Notes under the pieces: model-generated
Seen by the model: only the letters and a program-made list of their open reading frames with translations
What the model was told of the DNA's origin: nothing
Databases searched by the model: none
Position numbers and translations under genes: made by a program
From: Candidatus Butyricimonas faecavium
GTDB lineage: Bacteria; Bacteroidota; Bacteroidia; Bacteroidales; Marinifilaceae
Reading direction: 5' to 3'
NCBI GenBank assembly: GCA_944321125.1
Contig: CALUKD010000024.1
Span: forward strand, 1-58,292
Length of the DNA: 58,292 nucleotides
In this document: piece by piece, positions 7,295 to 16,312 of the stretch
Layout: the number at the start of each line of letters is the position of its first letter
How positions within the stretch are numbered: position 1 is the stretch's first letter

Positions 7295-9130
7295 TTATTT
7301 ATTTTTATTTGAATACAACCGTTTTACGAGATCCGTTCTTTTCAGTTTCGAGAGGATTCCGATAATTTCATTTTTAAATTCCCGTTTGTACCAGAAGAAA
7401 AATATGTTCTGGCGTTTTTTCTCGGTTTCTGTTTTGGCTGATTGAATTTTACGCAAGGAGTAGGGGTGGAAACCGGAATAATACATATCCGTGGCTAACG
7501 TCATAGGAGTAGGGGTAAAATCTTGTACTTGTTCCAGCTTGAAATCCAGTTCTTTGGTATTGATGGCTAAGTCGGCCATATCCTCAAGGCTACATCCCGG
7601 ATGGGACGAGATGAAGTAGGGTATAATTTGTTGTTTCAAATGCTCTTTGTTGTTTATGGCATTAAAACGGACTGTCAATTCCCGAAAAAGTTTGAACGAT
7701 GGTTTACGCATCAGGTGTAACACCTTGTCAGAACTGTGTTCCGGTGCGACTTTAAAGCGACCGGATACGTGGTGTCTGATGACGGTTTCCAAGTATTCCC
7801 GGTTTATCGCATCGACCTCTTTATTTCCCGTGCGATACATGGAGAGATCGTACCGGATACCAGAACCCACGAAACAGTGTTTCACCCGAGTATCTCTACG
7901 CACTTGATCGTACAGGTGTAAAAGGTGCGAATGATCGGTGTTCAAGTTTTTACACACGATAGGGTGTAGGCAAGACGGACGTTTGCATCGTTCACAGATG
8001 TGATGATCTTTTCCTTTGATCATGTACATATTAGCAGATGGTCCTCCTAAATCAGTAATCGTTCCCCTAAAATCGGGCATATCACAAATATGCTGAACCT
8101 CTCGCAAAATGGATGCTTCGGAACGGGAAGAGATAAATTTTCCCTGATGGGCGGAAATCGTGCAAAAAGCACAGCCCCCGAAACAACCGCGATGCATGGT
8201 AATGGAATGGCGAATCATGTTGTAAGCCGGAATTTCTTTACCCCGATATTTAGGATGGGGTAAACGGGTAAACGGTAGATCGTAAATGGCATCTATTTCT
8301 GCCGTGGTCATGGGCGGGTAGGGCGGATTCACGATTATTAATTCATCTCCGATGGGTTGTACCAATTTTGCAGCATGAATACTATTGGATTCTTCCTCGA
8401 TATACCGGAAGTTTATAGCATATTTTCGCTTGTCTGATAAACACTCTTCATGAGAGGCAAGCGTGATGGTTTGCCATTTCTTGTTGGTAGCGTATTTTTC
8501 GTTTTTACGCCTGATCACGGAGGTTTGCGGGATATTGGTAAGATTGTGAAAAGGAATACCTCTTTGCAGCATCCGGCAAATTTCAGAGAGTGGTTTTTCT
8601 CCCATTCCATATACTAGCATATCCGCTTGGCTTTCAATGAGAATAGACGGTCTAAGTGAATCTTTCCAGTAATCGTAGTGGGTGAAGCGTCTTAAAGAAG
8701 CTTCTATCCCCCCGATAATGACGGGAGTGTCCGGAAAAAGTTCTTTTAATATTTTAGTGTAAACAATGGTCGGCATATCGGGACGTGCGCCACTTCGGTT
8801 GCCGGGAGTGTAGGCATCATCAGAACGGCGTCTCTTAGCTGCCGTGTAGTGGTTTACCATAGAATCCATGCAACCGGGACTGATACCGAAAAACAGGTTC
8901 GGTTTGCCCAATTTCTTGAAATCCCGTAGGTCATCCTGCCAGTTGGGTTGAGGAACGATAGCCACATTTAGTCCCAGTGATTCGAGAAGTCGCCCGATAA
9001 CGGCCCCACCAAAAGAAGGATGATCCACGTAGGCATCTCCCGTGAAAAGAATGACATCAATACTTTTCCATCCCCGCTGTTCGACTTCTTTTTTGGTGGT
9101 CGGTAACCATTGTTGTATATTATAATCCAT
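7295..9130 (-). CDS. ygiQ: YgiQ family radical SAM protein (UPF0313)
   Basis: This 611-residue protein belongs to the YgiQ/UPF0313 group of large radical SAM proteins. The [4Fe-4S] motif is HRGCFGGCAFC (CxxxCxxC), preceded by a cobalamin-binding-like N-terminal domain (VILFTGDAYVDHPSFGG) and followed by family motifs such as APEHSSDKVL, PYFISSHPGCSLEDM and QDFTPTPMTLATDMYY. The reaction catalysed is not known to me. The open frame extends to 9457, but the 109 extra residues are non-conserved and overlap the divergent rimO gene. MDYNIQQWLP at 9130 is the natural start. It shares a short divergent intergenic region with rimO and probably leads an operon with the TPR lipoprotein. Confidence 0.92.
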   Translation of the reverse strand: MDYNIQQWLPTTKKEVEQRGWKSIDVILFTGDAYVDHPSFGGAVIGRLLESLGLNVAIVPQPNWQDDLRDFKKLGKPNLFFGISPGCMDSMVNHYTAAKRRRSDDAYTPGNRSGARPDMPTIVYTKILKELFPDTPVIIGGIEASLRRFTHYDYWKDSLRPSILIESQADMLVYGMGEKPLSEICRMLQRGIPFHNLTNIPQTSVIRRKNEKYATNKKWQTITLASHEECLSDKRKYAINFRYIEEESNSIHAAKLVQPIGDELIIVNPPYPPMTTAEIDAIYDLPFTRLPHPKYRGKEIPAYNMIRHSITMHRGCFGGCAFCTISAHQGKFISSRSEASILREVQHICDMPDFRGTITDLGGPSANMYMIKGKDHHICERCKRPSCLHPIVCKNLNTDHSHLLHLYDQVRRDTRVKHCFVGSGIRYDLSMYRTGNKEVDAINREYLETVIRHHVSGRFKVAPEHSSDKVLHLMRKPSFKLFRELTVRFNAINNKEHLKQQIIPYFISSHPGCSLEDMADLAINTKELDFKLEQVQDFTPTPMTLATDMYYSGFHPYSLRKIQSAKTETEKKRQNIFFFWYKREFKNEIIGILSKLKRTDLVKRLYSNKNK

Positions 9131-9156
9131 ATAAGGTATTTGCTTGAATTCCGCAG

Positions 9157-9195
9157 CAAAGATACGGAAAGTCGCTGAAGATTTTATTACCTTTG
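9157..9195. promoter_or_regulatory. divergent -7 boxes for ygiQ and rimO
   Basis: In the 85-base gap between ygiQ (minus) and rimO (plus) there is a TATCTTTG on the minus strand (9157-9164) and a TACCTTTG on the plus strand (9188-9195). Both are full matches to the Bacteroidota -7 element TAnnTTTG. A good -33 TTTG was not seen for either. Confidence 0.4.
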
Positions 9196-9215
9196 CGGGC
9201 AAATTAGAATATAGC

Positions 9216-10505
9216 ATGAAGAAAGTAAATATTATCAGCCTAGGATGCTCCAAGAATTTAGTGGATACGGAATTATTGATGAAACAACTGGAGAAAGCGG
9301 GATATGGTGTTGAAGTGGATGTTGAAAATTCGAAAGCGAAAATTGTTGTCATCAATACTTGCGGGTTTATCGGGGATGCAAAGGAAGAATCAATAAATAC
9401 GATTTTGGAGCAAGTGGAACGGAAACAGGAGGGAAAAGTTGAAAAAATATATGTCATGGGATGTTTGTCCCAACGTTATGATCAGGACTTAAAGAAAGAG
9501 ATTCCGGAAGTGGACGCTTATTTTGGAAAATTCGATTGGAAGGGAATTCTTGCGGAATTGGGTAAAAGTTATGACGAAAAACTTCGAAACGAGCGTCATT
9601 TGACTACTCCGAAGCATTACGCTTATCTGAAAATATCCGAAGGATGTAACCGGGGGTGTTCTTATTGTGCCATTCCAATTATGACGGGGGAATATAAATC
9701 ACGTCCGTTCGAGGAGATTGTTGATGAAGCTGAACGGTTGGCCAAACAGGGAGTGAAGGAATTGTTGGTGTTAGCACAGGATATTACCTATTACGGGATC
9801 GATAAGTACGGGAAAAACAGGTTAGCCGAATTAGTTGACCGGATTGCGGATATACCGGGAATCGAGTGGATCAAGTTGCATTATGCTTACCCGGCCGGAT
9901 TTCCCATGGAACTTCTTACCGTGATGCGGGAACGGAAAAACGTGTGTAAATATTTGGATATTGCTTTGCAACATTGTAGTGATCATATGCTTAAAATGAT
10001 GCGAAGGGGAGTAACGAAACAACAGACGATAGACCTCATTAACAAAATTCGGGAGAAAGTTCCCGGAATTGCATTACGTACAACTCTAATGGTCGGTCAT
10101 CCCGGAGAGACAGAAGAGGATTACCGGGAATTGGAGGATTTCGTTAAAACAATGAAGTTTGAACGTTTGGGAGTGTTCCCGTATTCTCATGAAGAGGATA
10201 CTTATTGTGATAAGTATTATCGAGATGATGTGCCCGAAGATACGAAAAATAAACGGGCTGAAAAGTTGATGGCATTACAGGAAGGAGTTGTTGCTGCTCT
10301 CAATGAATCATGCGTGGGTAAACGTTTTTTGGTTTTGATAGATCGGTTAGAAGGGGATTATTTTGTTGGACGTACGCAATATGATTCTCCGGAAGTGGAT
10401 CAAGAAGTATTCGTGGCAAGTGAAAAAGCGTTGCAAATAGGGGAATTTTACGAGGTCCTTATCACGGAAGCGGGCCAATTCGAGCTTTATGCAAAGTATG
10501 AATAG
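9216..10505 (+). CDS. rimO: ribosomal protein S12 methylthiotransferase RimO
   Basis: This 429-residue MTTase-family radical SAM enzyme adds a methylthio group to an aspartate of ribosomal protein uS12. The N-terminal UPF0004 domain has its three cluster cysteines (C11 in LGCSKN, C49 in NTCGF, C83 in MGCLSQ). The radical SAM motif is C144, C148 and C151 (GCNRGCSYCAIP), and a C-terminal TRAM domain occupies about 365-429. The LGCSKNLVDTE start is diagnostic of RimO rather than MiaB. The upstream part of the open frame (from 9144) has no family similarity and overlaps the promoter region, so the ATG at 9216 is used. It is followed by a terminator. Confidence 0.95.
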   Translation: MKKVNIISLGCSKNLVDTELLMKQLEKAGYGVEVDVENSKAKIVVINTCGFIGDAKEESINTILEQVERKQEGKVEKIYVMGCLSQRYDQDLKKEIPEVDAYFGKFDWKGILAELGKSYDEKLRNERHLTTPKHYAYLKISEGCNRGCSYCAIPIMTGEYKSRPFEEIVDEAERLAKQGVKELLVLAQDITYYGIDKYGKNRLAELVDRIADIPGIEWIKLHYAYPAGFPMELLTVMRERKNVCKYLDIALQHCSDHMLKMMRRGVTKQQTIDLINKIREKVPGIALRTTLMVGHPGETEEDYRELEDFVKTMKFERLGVFPYSHEEDTYCDKYYRDDVPEDTKNKRAEKLMALQEGVVAALNESCVGKRFLVLIDRLEGDYFVGRTQYDSPEVDQEVFVASEKALQIGEFYEVLITEAGQFELYAKYE

Positions 10506-10589
10506 TGATTTTTCAACACGGGAAATCTATTTTTAGTTGTAAAAAATAGGAGAGATTGGGAATATTTCTTCATTTTTATTTGTACTTTT

Positions 10590-10628
10590 ACTCATCAGGG
10601 TTCGTTTAAATCTTGATGAGTATTTTTT
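10590..10628 (+). terminator. intrinsic terminator between rimO and the pyrophosphatase
   Basis: A 13-bp stem with two G-U pairs (10590-10602 with 10609-10621; core ACTCATCA / TGATGAGT) has a six-base loop and is followed by ATTTTTT (T run 10623-10628). Confidence 0.75.
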
Positions 10629-10662
10629 GTATGACTTTTACTAACTACAAATATATAATACC

Positions 10663-12846
10663 ATGTTAAACGATCTATTTTGGATAGTACCTGTATGTGC
10701 TATTATCGCTCTCCTTTTCGCAAGGATCTTTTTTAAAGGGATGATGAAAGAGTCGGAAGGAACCGACACGATGAAACGTATTGCCGGACATGTACGCAAA
10801 GGAGCTATGGCTTACCTGCGTCAGCAGTACCGGGTGGTAGCTCTTGTTTTTCTTGTTTTATGTGTGCTTTTTGCTTGGATGGCTTATGGACCCGGTTTAC
10901 AAAATCCGTGGGTTTGGTTTGCATTTCTAACGGGTGGTTTCTTTTCCGGATTAGCTGGGTATATTGGAATGAAAACGGCCACTTACGCATCGGCAAGAAC
11001 GGCCAACGCCGCACGTAGAAGTTTGAATGACGGGTTGAAAGTTGCTTTTCGTTCGGGAGCTGTCATGGGCTTAGTTGTTGTCGGTTTAGCTCTATTGGAT
11101 ATTTCTTTATGGTGGTTATTATTGGACTATTTCGTGGAGGAAGCGACGACAGCGGAAAAGGCAATCGTGATTACAACCACGATGCTGACGTTCGGAATGG
11201 GAGCATCCACGCAGGCACTCTTTGCTAGAGTCGGTGGAGGTATTTTCACGAAAGCTGCGGATGTAGGAGCGGATTTGGTCGGTAAGGTAGAAGCTGGAAT
11301 TCCAGAGGATGATCCTCGCAATCCGGCAACTATTGCGGATAACGTGGGAGATAACGTGGGAGACGTGGCCGGAATGGGAGCTGATCTTTACGAGTCTTAT
11401 TGCGGTTCTATATTAGCAACGGCAGCGTTGGGTGCGGCGGCATTTCGTATGGAGCCGGATGTACAATTTAATGCGATATTGGCTCCAATGTTGATTGCTG
11501 CATTCGGGGTAATCTTATCATTGCTCGGTATATTTCTGGTAAAGACGAAAGAAGGGGCCTCTCAGCAACAATTATTACGGGCCCTTGACCGGGGAATTAA
11601 CGTGAGTTCTTTGTTAATCGTGGGAGCCAGCTTCTTTGTTATTTATTTGCTTGGTTTGAGTTATTGGATATGCGGATCGGTGATCGTGGGGTTGGTAACG
11701 GGTATTATTATCGGAAAAGCGACAGAATATTACACTTCTCATGCTTATAAGCCGACGCAAGATATTGCCAAGAGTTCGGAAACGGGACCTGCAACCGTGA
11801 TAATCAAGGGGATTGGAACCGGAATGATTTCAACGGCTGTTCCGGTACTTACGATTGTTGCGGGTATTATACTCTCATTCCTGTTTGCGGCAGAATTTAG
11901 TTTTGCCAATATGTCCATGGGATTGTATGGTGTGGGTATCGCTGCAGTAGGAATGCTTTCCACGTTAGGTATAACCTTGGCCACGGATGCTTACGGACCG
12001 ATTGCCGATAATGCTGGTGGTAACGCTGAAATGAGTCAGTTGGGAGAGGAAGTTCGTCACCGTACGGACGCCTTGGATGCACTGGGTAACACGACTGCTG
12101 CCACGGGTAAAGGATTCGCTATTGGTTCGGCGGCATTGACAGGATTGGCTTTAATTGCCTCGTATATAGAGGAAATTAAAATTGGTTTGTTGCGGATGGG
12201 CGAGGAAGTGCTGAAAATTGGAGATAATATGGTGAGAACGACAGATGCCACGTTGACTGATTTCATGAACTACTATGATGTTACCTTGATGAATCCGAAG
12301 GTGTTATCCGGAATTTTCGTGGGTTCGATGATGGCATTTGTATTCTGTGGTTTAACAATGAATGCGGTAGGGCGTGCTGCCCAGAAAATGGTGAATGAAG
12401 TTCGTCGACAATTCAGGGAGATCAAGGGGATTATGACAGGAGAAGGAGAACCGGATTACGCTAAATGCGTAGAGATTTCCACGAAAGGGGCTCAACATGA
12501 AATGGTTTTCCCGTCTTTACTGGCGATTATTATTCCAATTGTCATGGGATTGATTTTTGGAGTTTCGGGAGTGATTGGATTATTGGCCGGAGGATTGGGT
12601 ACCGGGTTCGTGTTGGCTATTTTCATGGCAAATTCCGGAGGTGCTTGGGATAATGCTAAGAAGTATATCGAGGAAGGTAATCTTGGCGGTAAAGGTTCTG
12701 ATAATCATAAAGCAACGGTTATCGGCGACACCGTGGGCGACCCGTTTAAGGATACTTCCGGACCGAGTTTGAATATTCTGATTAAATTGATGAGTATGGT
12801 GGCTATCGTGATGGCAGGGGTGACTTGTGCTTTTAGTATTTTATAA
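10663..12846 (+). CDS. hppA: membrane-bound cation-translocating pyrophosphatase (K+-dependent type)
   Basis: This 727-residue integral membrane protein couples pyrophosphate hydrolysis to Na+ and/or H+ export. It has about 16 hydrophobic segments. The substrate-site motifs are [11 protein letters not shown] (about 200-210), [19 protein letters not shown] (about 216-234), and the C-terminal DNAKKYIE and [15 protein letters not shown]. In the subclass-defining segment [10 protein letters not shown] (475-484), A479 and G482 are the residues of K+-dependent enzymes; K+-independent pumps have Lys and Thr there. A K+-dependent pump of Bacteroides vulgatus is known to move both Na+ and H+. Which ion this one moves cannot be read by eye. 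It is monocistronic, between two terminators. Confidence 0.95.
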   Translation: MLNDLFWIVPVCAIIALLFARIFFKGMMKESEGTDTMKRIAGHVRKGAMAYLRQQYRVVALVFLVLCVLFAWMAYGPGLQNPWVWFAFLTGGFFSGLAGYIGMKTATYASARTANAARRSLNDGLKVAFRSGAVMGLVVVGLALLDISLWWLLLDYFVEEATTAEKAIVITTTMLTFGMGASTQALFARVGGGIFTKAADVGADLVGKVEAGIPEDDPRNPATIADNVGDNVGDVAGMGADLYESYCGSILATAALGAAAFRMEPDVQFNAILAPMLIAAFGVILSLLGIFLVKTKEGASQQQLLRALDRGINVSSLLIVGASFFVIYLLGLSYWICGSVIVGLVTGIIIGKATEYYTSHAYKPTQDIAKSSETGPATVIIKGIGTGMISTAVPVLTIVAGIILSFLFAAEFSFANMSMGLYGVGIAAVGMLSTLGITLATDAYGPIADNAGGNAEMSQLGEEVRHRTDALDALGNTTAATGKGFAIGSAALTGLALIASYIEEIKIGLLRMGEEVLKIGDNMVRTTDATLTDFMNYYDVTLMNPKVLSGIFVGSMMAFVFCGLTMNAVGRAAQKMVNEVRRQFREIKGIMTGEGEPDYAKCVEISTKGAQHEMVFPSLLAIIIPIVMGLIFGVSGVIGLLAGGLGTGFVLAIFMANSGGAWDNAKKYIEEGNLGGKGSDNHKATVIGDTVGDPFKDTSGPSLNILIKLMSMVAIVMAGVTCAFSIL

Positions 12847-12850
12847 TTAT

Positions 12851-12894
12851 ACACCCCCTCCACTCCCGCTTACGCAGGGAAGTGGAGGGGGTGT
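12851..12894 (+). terminator. strong GC-rich hairpin after the pyrophosphatase gene
   Basis: A 14-bp perfect stem (ACACCCCCTCCACT at 12851-12864 with 12881-12894) can extend inward by three more G-C pairs past a one-base bulge. The T tract is poor (CATTTC). It is by far the most GC-rich stretch in its surroundings. Confidence 0.7.
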
Positions 12895-12972
12895 CATTTC
12901 TATATTAAAAAATCATTCTCATTATTCAATTTGCATAATTGAAAACAAATAATTAATTTTACCTGAAATAAA

Positions 12973-14133
12973 ATGTATATGGCAAAAGAGATTAACCCTT
13001 TCATTGTTACAGGTAAGATTGCCCCGGAGTATTTTTGCGATCGGGTAGAGGAATCAGCTCGGCTTATCAAATCACTGGTGAATGGTAATAACATGGTAAT
13101 CATTTCACCTCGTCGTATGGGTAAGACTGGGTTAATTCGATTCTGTTATGAAAAACCAGAAATTAAAGGACACTATTACACTTTCTTTATTGATATTCTC
13201 CATACATCGAGTTTAAGAGAATTTACTTATATTCTTGGGAAGGAAATATTTGAAACTTTAGCACCGAATAGCAAGAAAATGGTTAGACTTTTCATGCAGA
13301 CGCTAAAGTCTATCAGTGGAAAGTTCGGTTTTGATCCTCTAACTAATTTACCTACATTTAACCTTGAATTAGGTGACATTGAACGCCCGGAATATACGTT
13401 GGAAGAGATATTCAAGTATCTAATGTCTGCGGATAAACCCTGTATTGTTGCCATAGACGAATTTCAACAAATTGCCAAATATCCCGAAAAGAACATTGAA
13501 ACTTTGTTAAGGACTCACATCCAAAAGATTGAAAATAGTCATTTTATTTTTGCCGGAAGTGAACGTAGCATGATGCAGGCCATGTTTCTTTCTTCGGCTC
13601 GTCCATTTTATCGTAGCTCGGATGTTATGGAGTTGGGTGCCATTGATAAAGATATTTACGTGACATTTATCTCGGAACATTTTGAACGTCGGGATCGCCG
13701 AATCAGTACAGAAAATGCCGGGAAAGTCTATGACTTATTTAAAGGGCATACATTTTATATTCAAAAGACATTTAACGAGTCATTTGCGGATACTCCCATG
13801 GAGAGCGAGTGTACACTGGATACTATTCGCAATGCTATCAATTCGATGATCGAATATAATGACACGATATTTCGCGAGATTTTGTCTAATATCCCGGAGA
13901 AACAAAAAGAATTGTTGTATGCGATAGCCAAAGAAGGTGAGGCCGCAAAAATTCTTTCAGCCGGTTTTATTAAGCGACATAGTTTAGCTTCGGCAAGTTC
14001 TATTCAAGCCGCCACCAAAAAGCTATTGGAAAAAGACATTATTACGGAAGTAAACAAAGTCTATTCTGTTACAGATAAACTTTTCGCCATGTGGATAAAT
14101 AGGTTGTATGGAGAGAATAAAGCATTATTGTAA
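12973..14133 (+). CDS. AAA-family ATPase with C-terminal winged helix
   Basis: This 386-residue protein is of the ATPase_2-like type common in Bacteroidota and archaea. Walker A is SPRRMGKTGL (about residues 46-55). Walker B is CIVAIDEFQQ (about 156-165), with a following sensor segment FIFAGSERSMM. A C-terminal winged-helix domain (about 310-380; EGEAAKILSAGF, SIQAATKKLLEKDII) resembles Orc1/Cdc6-like architecture. The family has no settled function; DNA or protein partner handling is inferred. An alternative start is the ATG two codons on (12979). It stands alone and no toxin or nuclease partner is adjacent. Confidence 0.8.
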   Translation: MYMAKEINPFIVTGKIAPEYFCDRVEESARLIKSLVNGNNMVIISPRRMGKTGLIRFCYEKPEIKGHYYTFFIDILHTSSLREFTYILGKEIFETLAPNSKKMVRLFMQTLKSISGKFGFDPLTNLPTFNLELGDIERPEYTLEEIFKYLMSADKPCIVAIDEFQQIAKYPEKNIETLLRTHIQKIENSHFIFAGSERSMMQAMFLSSARPFYRSSDVMELGAIDKDIYVTFISEHFERRDRRISTENAGKVYDLFKGHTFYIQKTFNESFADTPMESECTLDTIRNAINSMIEYNDTIFREILSNIPEKQKELLYAIAKEGEAAKILSAGFIKRHSLASASSIQAATKKLLEKDIITEVNKVYSVTDKLFAMWINRLYGENKALL

Positions 14134-14214
14134 TGTTTTTTAATTTGATTTATTCTAAATAATTTAACTTTTTCAGAAAAAATGCGTATATTGTAGAAAA
14201 TAAATTATTTAGAT

Positions 14215-14817
14215 ATGGAAAGAAAATTTAAAGAAGCTTTGTCACATAGGAGAAGTTACTATGCTCTCTCGAATAAATCACTTGTTTCTGACGAGGAAAT
14301 AGAGAATATTGTAAAATTTGCTGTTAAGAATATACCCTCTGCATTTAATTCTCAATCAACGAGAATGGTTCTTTTATTAGGAGAACAACACGTGAAACTG
14401 TGGAATATTGTGAAAGATACATTGCGGAAAATAGTTCCCACAGAAGCTTTTAAAACAACGGAAAATAAGATTGATAAATCTTTTGCATCCGGTTATGGCA
14501 CGGTGCTTTTCTTTGAAGAGCGGACGATCGTAGAGAGGTTACAGAAATCATTCCCAACCTATCACGAGAAGTTCCCGTTATGGTCACAACAGACATCGGC
14601 CATGCATCAGTTGGCCGTGTGGACTATGCTGGAGGATGCTGGTTTCGGTGCCTCACTACAGCATTATAACCCATTAATTGATGAAGCAGTGCTTAAAGAA
14701 TGGCAGTTACCTGAAACTTGGGAATTAGTAGCCCAGATGCCTTTTGGTGTACCTTTACAAGAACCCGGGGCTAAAGAGTTTAATCCAATAGAAGAAAGGG
14801 TGCGTATTTTTAAATAA
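14215..14817 (+). CDS. nitroreductase-family protein, Frm2/Hbn1-like
   Basis: This 200-residue FMN-dependent oxidoreductase-fold protein has the FMN-binding HRRSYYAL motif at 11-18, NIPSAFNSQSTRMV around 39-53, and a GYGTVLFFEE segment. These are diagnostic of the small Frm2-like subgroup (about 200 residues), which includes yeast fatty-acid repression mutant protein. These enzymes reduce nitroaromatic compounds in vitro, and the physiological substrate is unclear. It is monocistronic with a strong terminator. Upstream, TTTG at 14144 and TAACTTTT at 14165 form only a poor promoter (17-base spacer). Confidence 0.85.
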   Translation: MERKFKEALSHRRSYYALSNKSLVSDEEIENIVKFAVKNIPSAFNSQSTRMVLLLGEQHVKLWNIVKDTLRKIVPTEAFKTTENKIDKSFASGYGTVLFFEERTIVERLQKSFPTYHEKFPLWSQQTSAMHQLAVWTMLEDAGFGASLQHYNPLIDEAVLKEWQLPETWELVAQMPFGVPLQEPGAKEFNPIEERVRIFK

Positions 14818-14867
14818 TCACTCTTTTACCTAGAAATTAATTCACATAGGTGTTACTGGGGCATAAG

Positions 14868-14905
14868 ATCCCTTGAATGTAGACGTCGCATTCAAGGGAT
14901 TTTTT
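14868..14905 (+). terminator. intrinsic terminator after the nitroreductase gene
   Basis: A perfect 12-bp stem (ATCCCTTGAATG at 14868-14879 with 14889-14900) has a nine-base loop followed by a T-rich tail. Confidence 0.88.
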
Positions 14906-15056
14906 ATTTTGAAAAATGAAGGAAATGGAGTAAGGGTATTTATTTTTTTCGACTCTTAATAGTAACAAACAGTAGGAACTTTTGAAGAACAATTTGTATA
15001 GTATTCAAAAGAGAATATGTACTATAAGTGCTTAAGTAATTTAAAATCAAAAATGT

Positions 15057-15212
15057 ATGAAAAAAGTATTATTTTACTATGTATGATTACTATTTTATCT
15101 ACGTGATCAAACAGAAATTGTACCTCTAATTCAAGAGAGAAATGCTAAAATTAGTTCAAGAGCCATAGAAGAAGAAAATTGGCTACCGGATACTAGTAAA
15201 TTATATTATTAA
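15057..15212 (+). pseudogene. small open frame interrupted by an in-frame TGA
   Basis: ATG at 15057 begins MKKVLFYYV, then an in-frame TGA occurs at 15084-15086. The same frame continues for 41 codons to TAA at 15210: LLFYLRDQTEIVPLIQERNA and onward, ending LPDTSKLYY. Start, hydrophobic leader and mature-like part suggest a short exported peptide of about 51 residues that has acquired a stop. A sequencing error or a chance frame cannot be excluded. An overlapping ATG at 15053 gives only MYEKSIILLCMITILST before its own stop. The lipoprotein gene at 15221 begins eight bases after the TAA. Confidence 0.3.
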
Positions 15213-15220
15213 CAATACTT

Positions 15221-15682
15221 ATGAATAGATATTTATTTATTATTAGCTTTATATTTATTATTTCCTGTGACAAAAAAGAGGAACCGGTAATCTATGAATT
15301 ATTTGGTCAACAAATAGATACGTTAATTATAGGAGAGCCTTTTATACCTACATTTTTCATCACTTTACCTCCTGCTAACGTGTCTTTTTATTTGGAAGGG
15401 CCGTTAAAAGATTTCAAGGGAATAGCTGGACAATTTTATTTTGATAATACCTCTGATAGTCTTTATATTCGTGAAGATATGTTGTTTATCCATGAAATTT
15501 CGACTTTTGAGAAGAATGAATATAATAAAAAATATTGGAAGATTCCTTCTTTTACATGGATACCCTCTGTACCACAAGTGGAAGGTGATCAAATGTATTG
15601 TTTTATTGTTCAAGGTATTTGGGAGAAAGAAGGAATTCCTCGTATGACAATTCGAAACTACGTTTACATGAAAGAAAATTAA
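15221..15682 (+). CDS. small lipoprotein of unknown function
   Basis: This 153-residue protein has a short lipoprotein signal (MNRYLFIISFIFIISC; lipidated Cys16) followed by DKKEEP, typical of surface or periplasmic lipoproteins of Bacteroidota. The mature part is predicted mostly beta, rich in aromatic residues, and has no motif I recognise. The gene is lower in G+C than its neighbours. It directly follows the broken mini-gene at 15057 and lies before a strong hairpin and the ECF operon, so it is not part of that operon. Confidence 0.65.
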   Translation: MNRYLFIISFIFIISCDKKEEPVIYELFGQQIDTLIIGEPFIPTFFITLPPANVSFYLEGPLKDFKGIAGQFYFDNTSDSLYIREDMLFIHEISTFEKNEYNKKYWKIPSFTWIPSVPQVEGDQMYCFIVQGIWEKEGIPRMTIRNYVYMKEN

Positions 15683-15704
15683 AGTGATTGTATAGAATAT
15701 TATA

Positions 15705-15737
15705 AAGTAGGAATATTTTATCAAAATATTCCTACTT
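15705..15737. terminator. long hairpin after the small lipoprotein gene
   Basis: A perfect 15-bp stem (15705-15719 with 15723-15737, AAGTAGGAATATTTT) has a three-base loop. The T tract is weak (CGCATTTATTT). It isolates the lipoprotein gene from the downstream sigma-factor operon. Confidence 0.65.
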
Positions 15738-15751
15738 CGCATTTATTTAGT

Positions 15752-15759
15752 TATTTTTG
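15752..15759 (+). promoter_or_regulatory. -7 element in front of the ECF sigma gene
   Basis: TATTTTTG matches TAnnTTTG and lies 31 bases upstream of the ATG at 15791. No TTTG -33 box was seen at the right distance, because the preceding hairpin occupies that place. Confidence 0.3.
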
Positions 15760-15790
15760 ATGTCAATTTGCACATGTAAAATAAGAAACC

Positions 15791-16297
15791 ATGTTCGTCA
15801 ATTCTCACACGTTAGAAAAATATTTTCAGAGGATGTACAGACCGTTATGCCTGTATGCACTAAATATAACCGAATCATACGAGGATTCGGAGGATATTGT
15901 GCAACAGATTTTCGTGGAATTGTTGGAAAAGGCAGTTGCAGGAAGTTTGGAAGTGGGAGACATGAAGGGATATTTATACACGGTGGTACGGAATCGGGCG
16001 GTGAAATATGCGAAAAAGAATCAGGAAAAAGTCTCCGTGGAAAGTGCAATGTATTTGACAAACGAGACGACTTTATCCATATCGGTAGAGGAGGAGGCTT
16101 TAGTTTGGAACTGGATAGACGCTTTACCTACTGAACGACGGAATATATTTTTGATGGCAAAACAGCAAGGCATGAAATACAAGGAGATTGCCAAACAACT
16201 GGATATTTCAGTTAAAACTGTTGAAGGGCAAATGGGAAAGGCATTGAAAACTTTAAGAGATAAAGCAATAAAAATCTATTTATTTTTCTTCGGGTAA
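15791..16297 (+). CDS. ECF RNA polymerase sigma factor of a FecI-type signalling locus
   Basis: This 168-residue sigma-70 family protein has only regions 2 and 4. Region 2 is about 15-75 (YEDSEDIVQQIFVELLEK, then YLYTVVRNRAVKYAKK). Region 4 is about 110-160 (LPTERRNIFLMAKQQGMKYKEIAKQLDISVKTVEGQMGKA), which contains the helix-turn-helix. It directs RNA polymerase to promoters of the adjacent uptake genes when released by the FecR-type anti-sigma factor. That gene begins 15 bases downstream, and the signalling receptor follows it, so this is a complete cell-surface signalling cassette. Confidence 0.93.
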   Translation: MFVNSHTLEKYFQRMYRPLCLYALNITESYEDSEDIVQQIFVELLEKAVAGSLEVGDMKGYLYTVVRNRAVKYAKKNQEKVSVESAMYLTNETTLSISVEEEALVWNWIDALPTERRNIFLMAKQQGMKYKEIAKQLDISVKTVEGQMGKALKTLRDKAIKIYLFFFG

Positions 16298-16312
16298 AAT
16301 AATCTCATAAAC

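Noticed and set aside
7295-9457. ygiQ as a 720-residue protein
   Set aside because: The first 109 residues are antisense to rimO and unrelated to the family; the natural start is at 9130.
15757-16134. 125-residue open frame overlapping the ECF sigma gene
   Set aside because: It is a shadow frame of the sigma gene, glycine- and arginine-rich, without family features.
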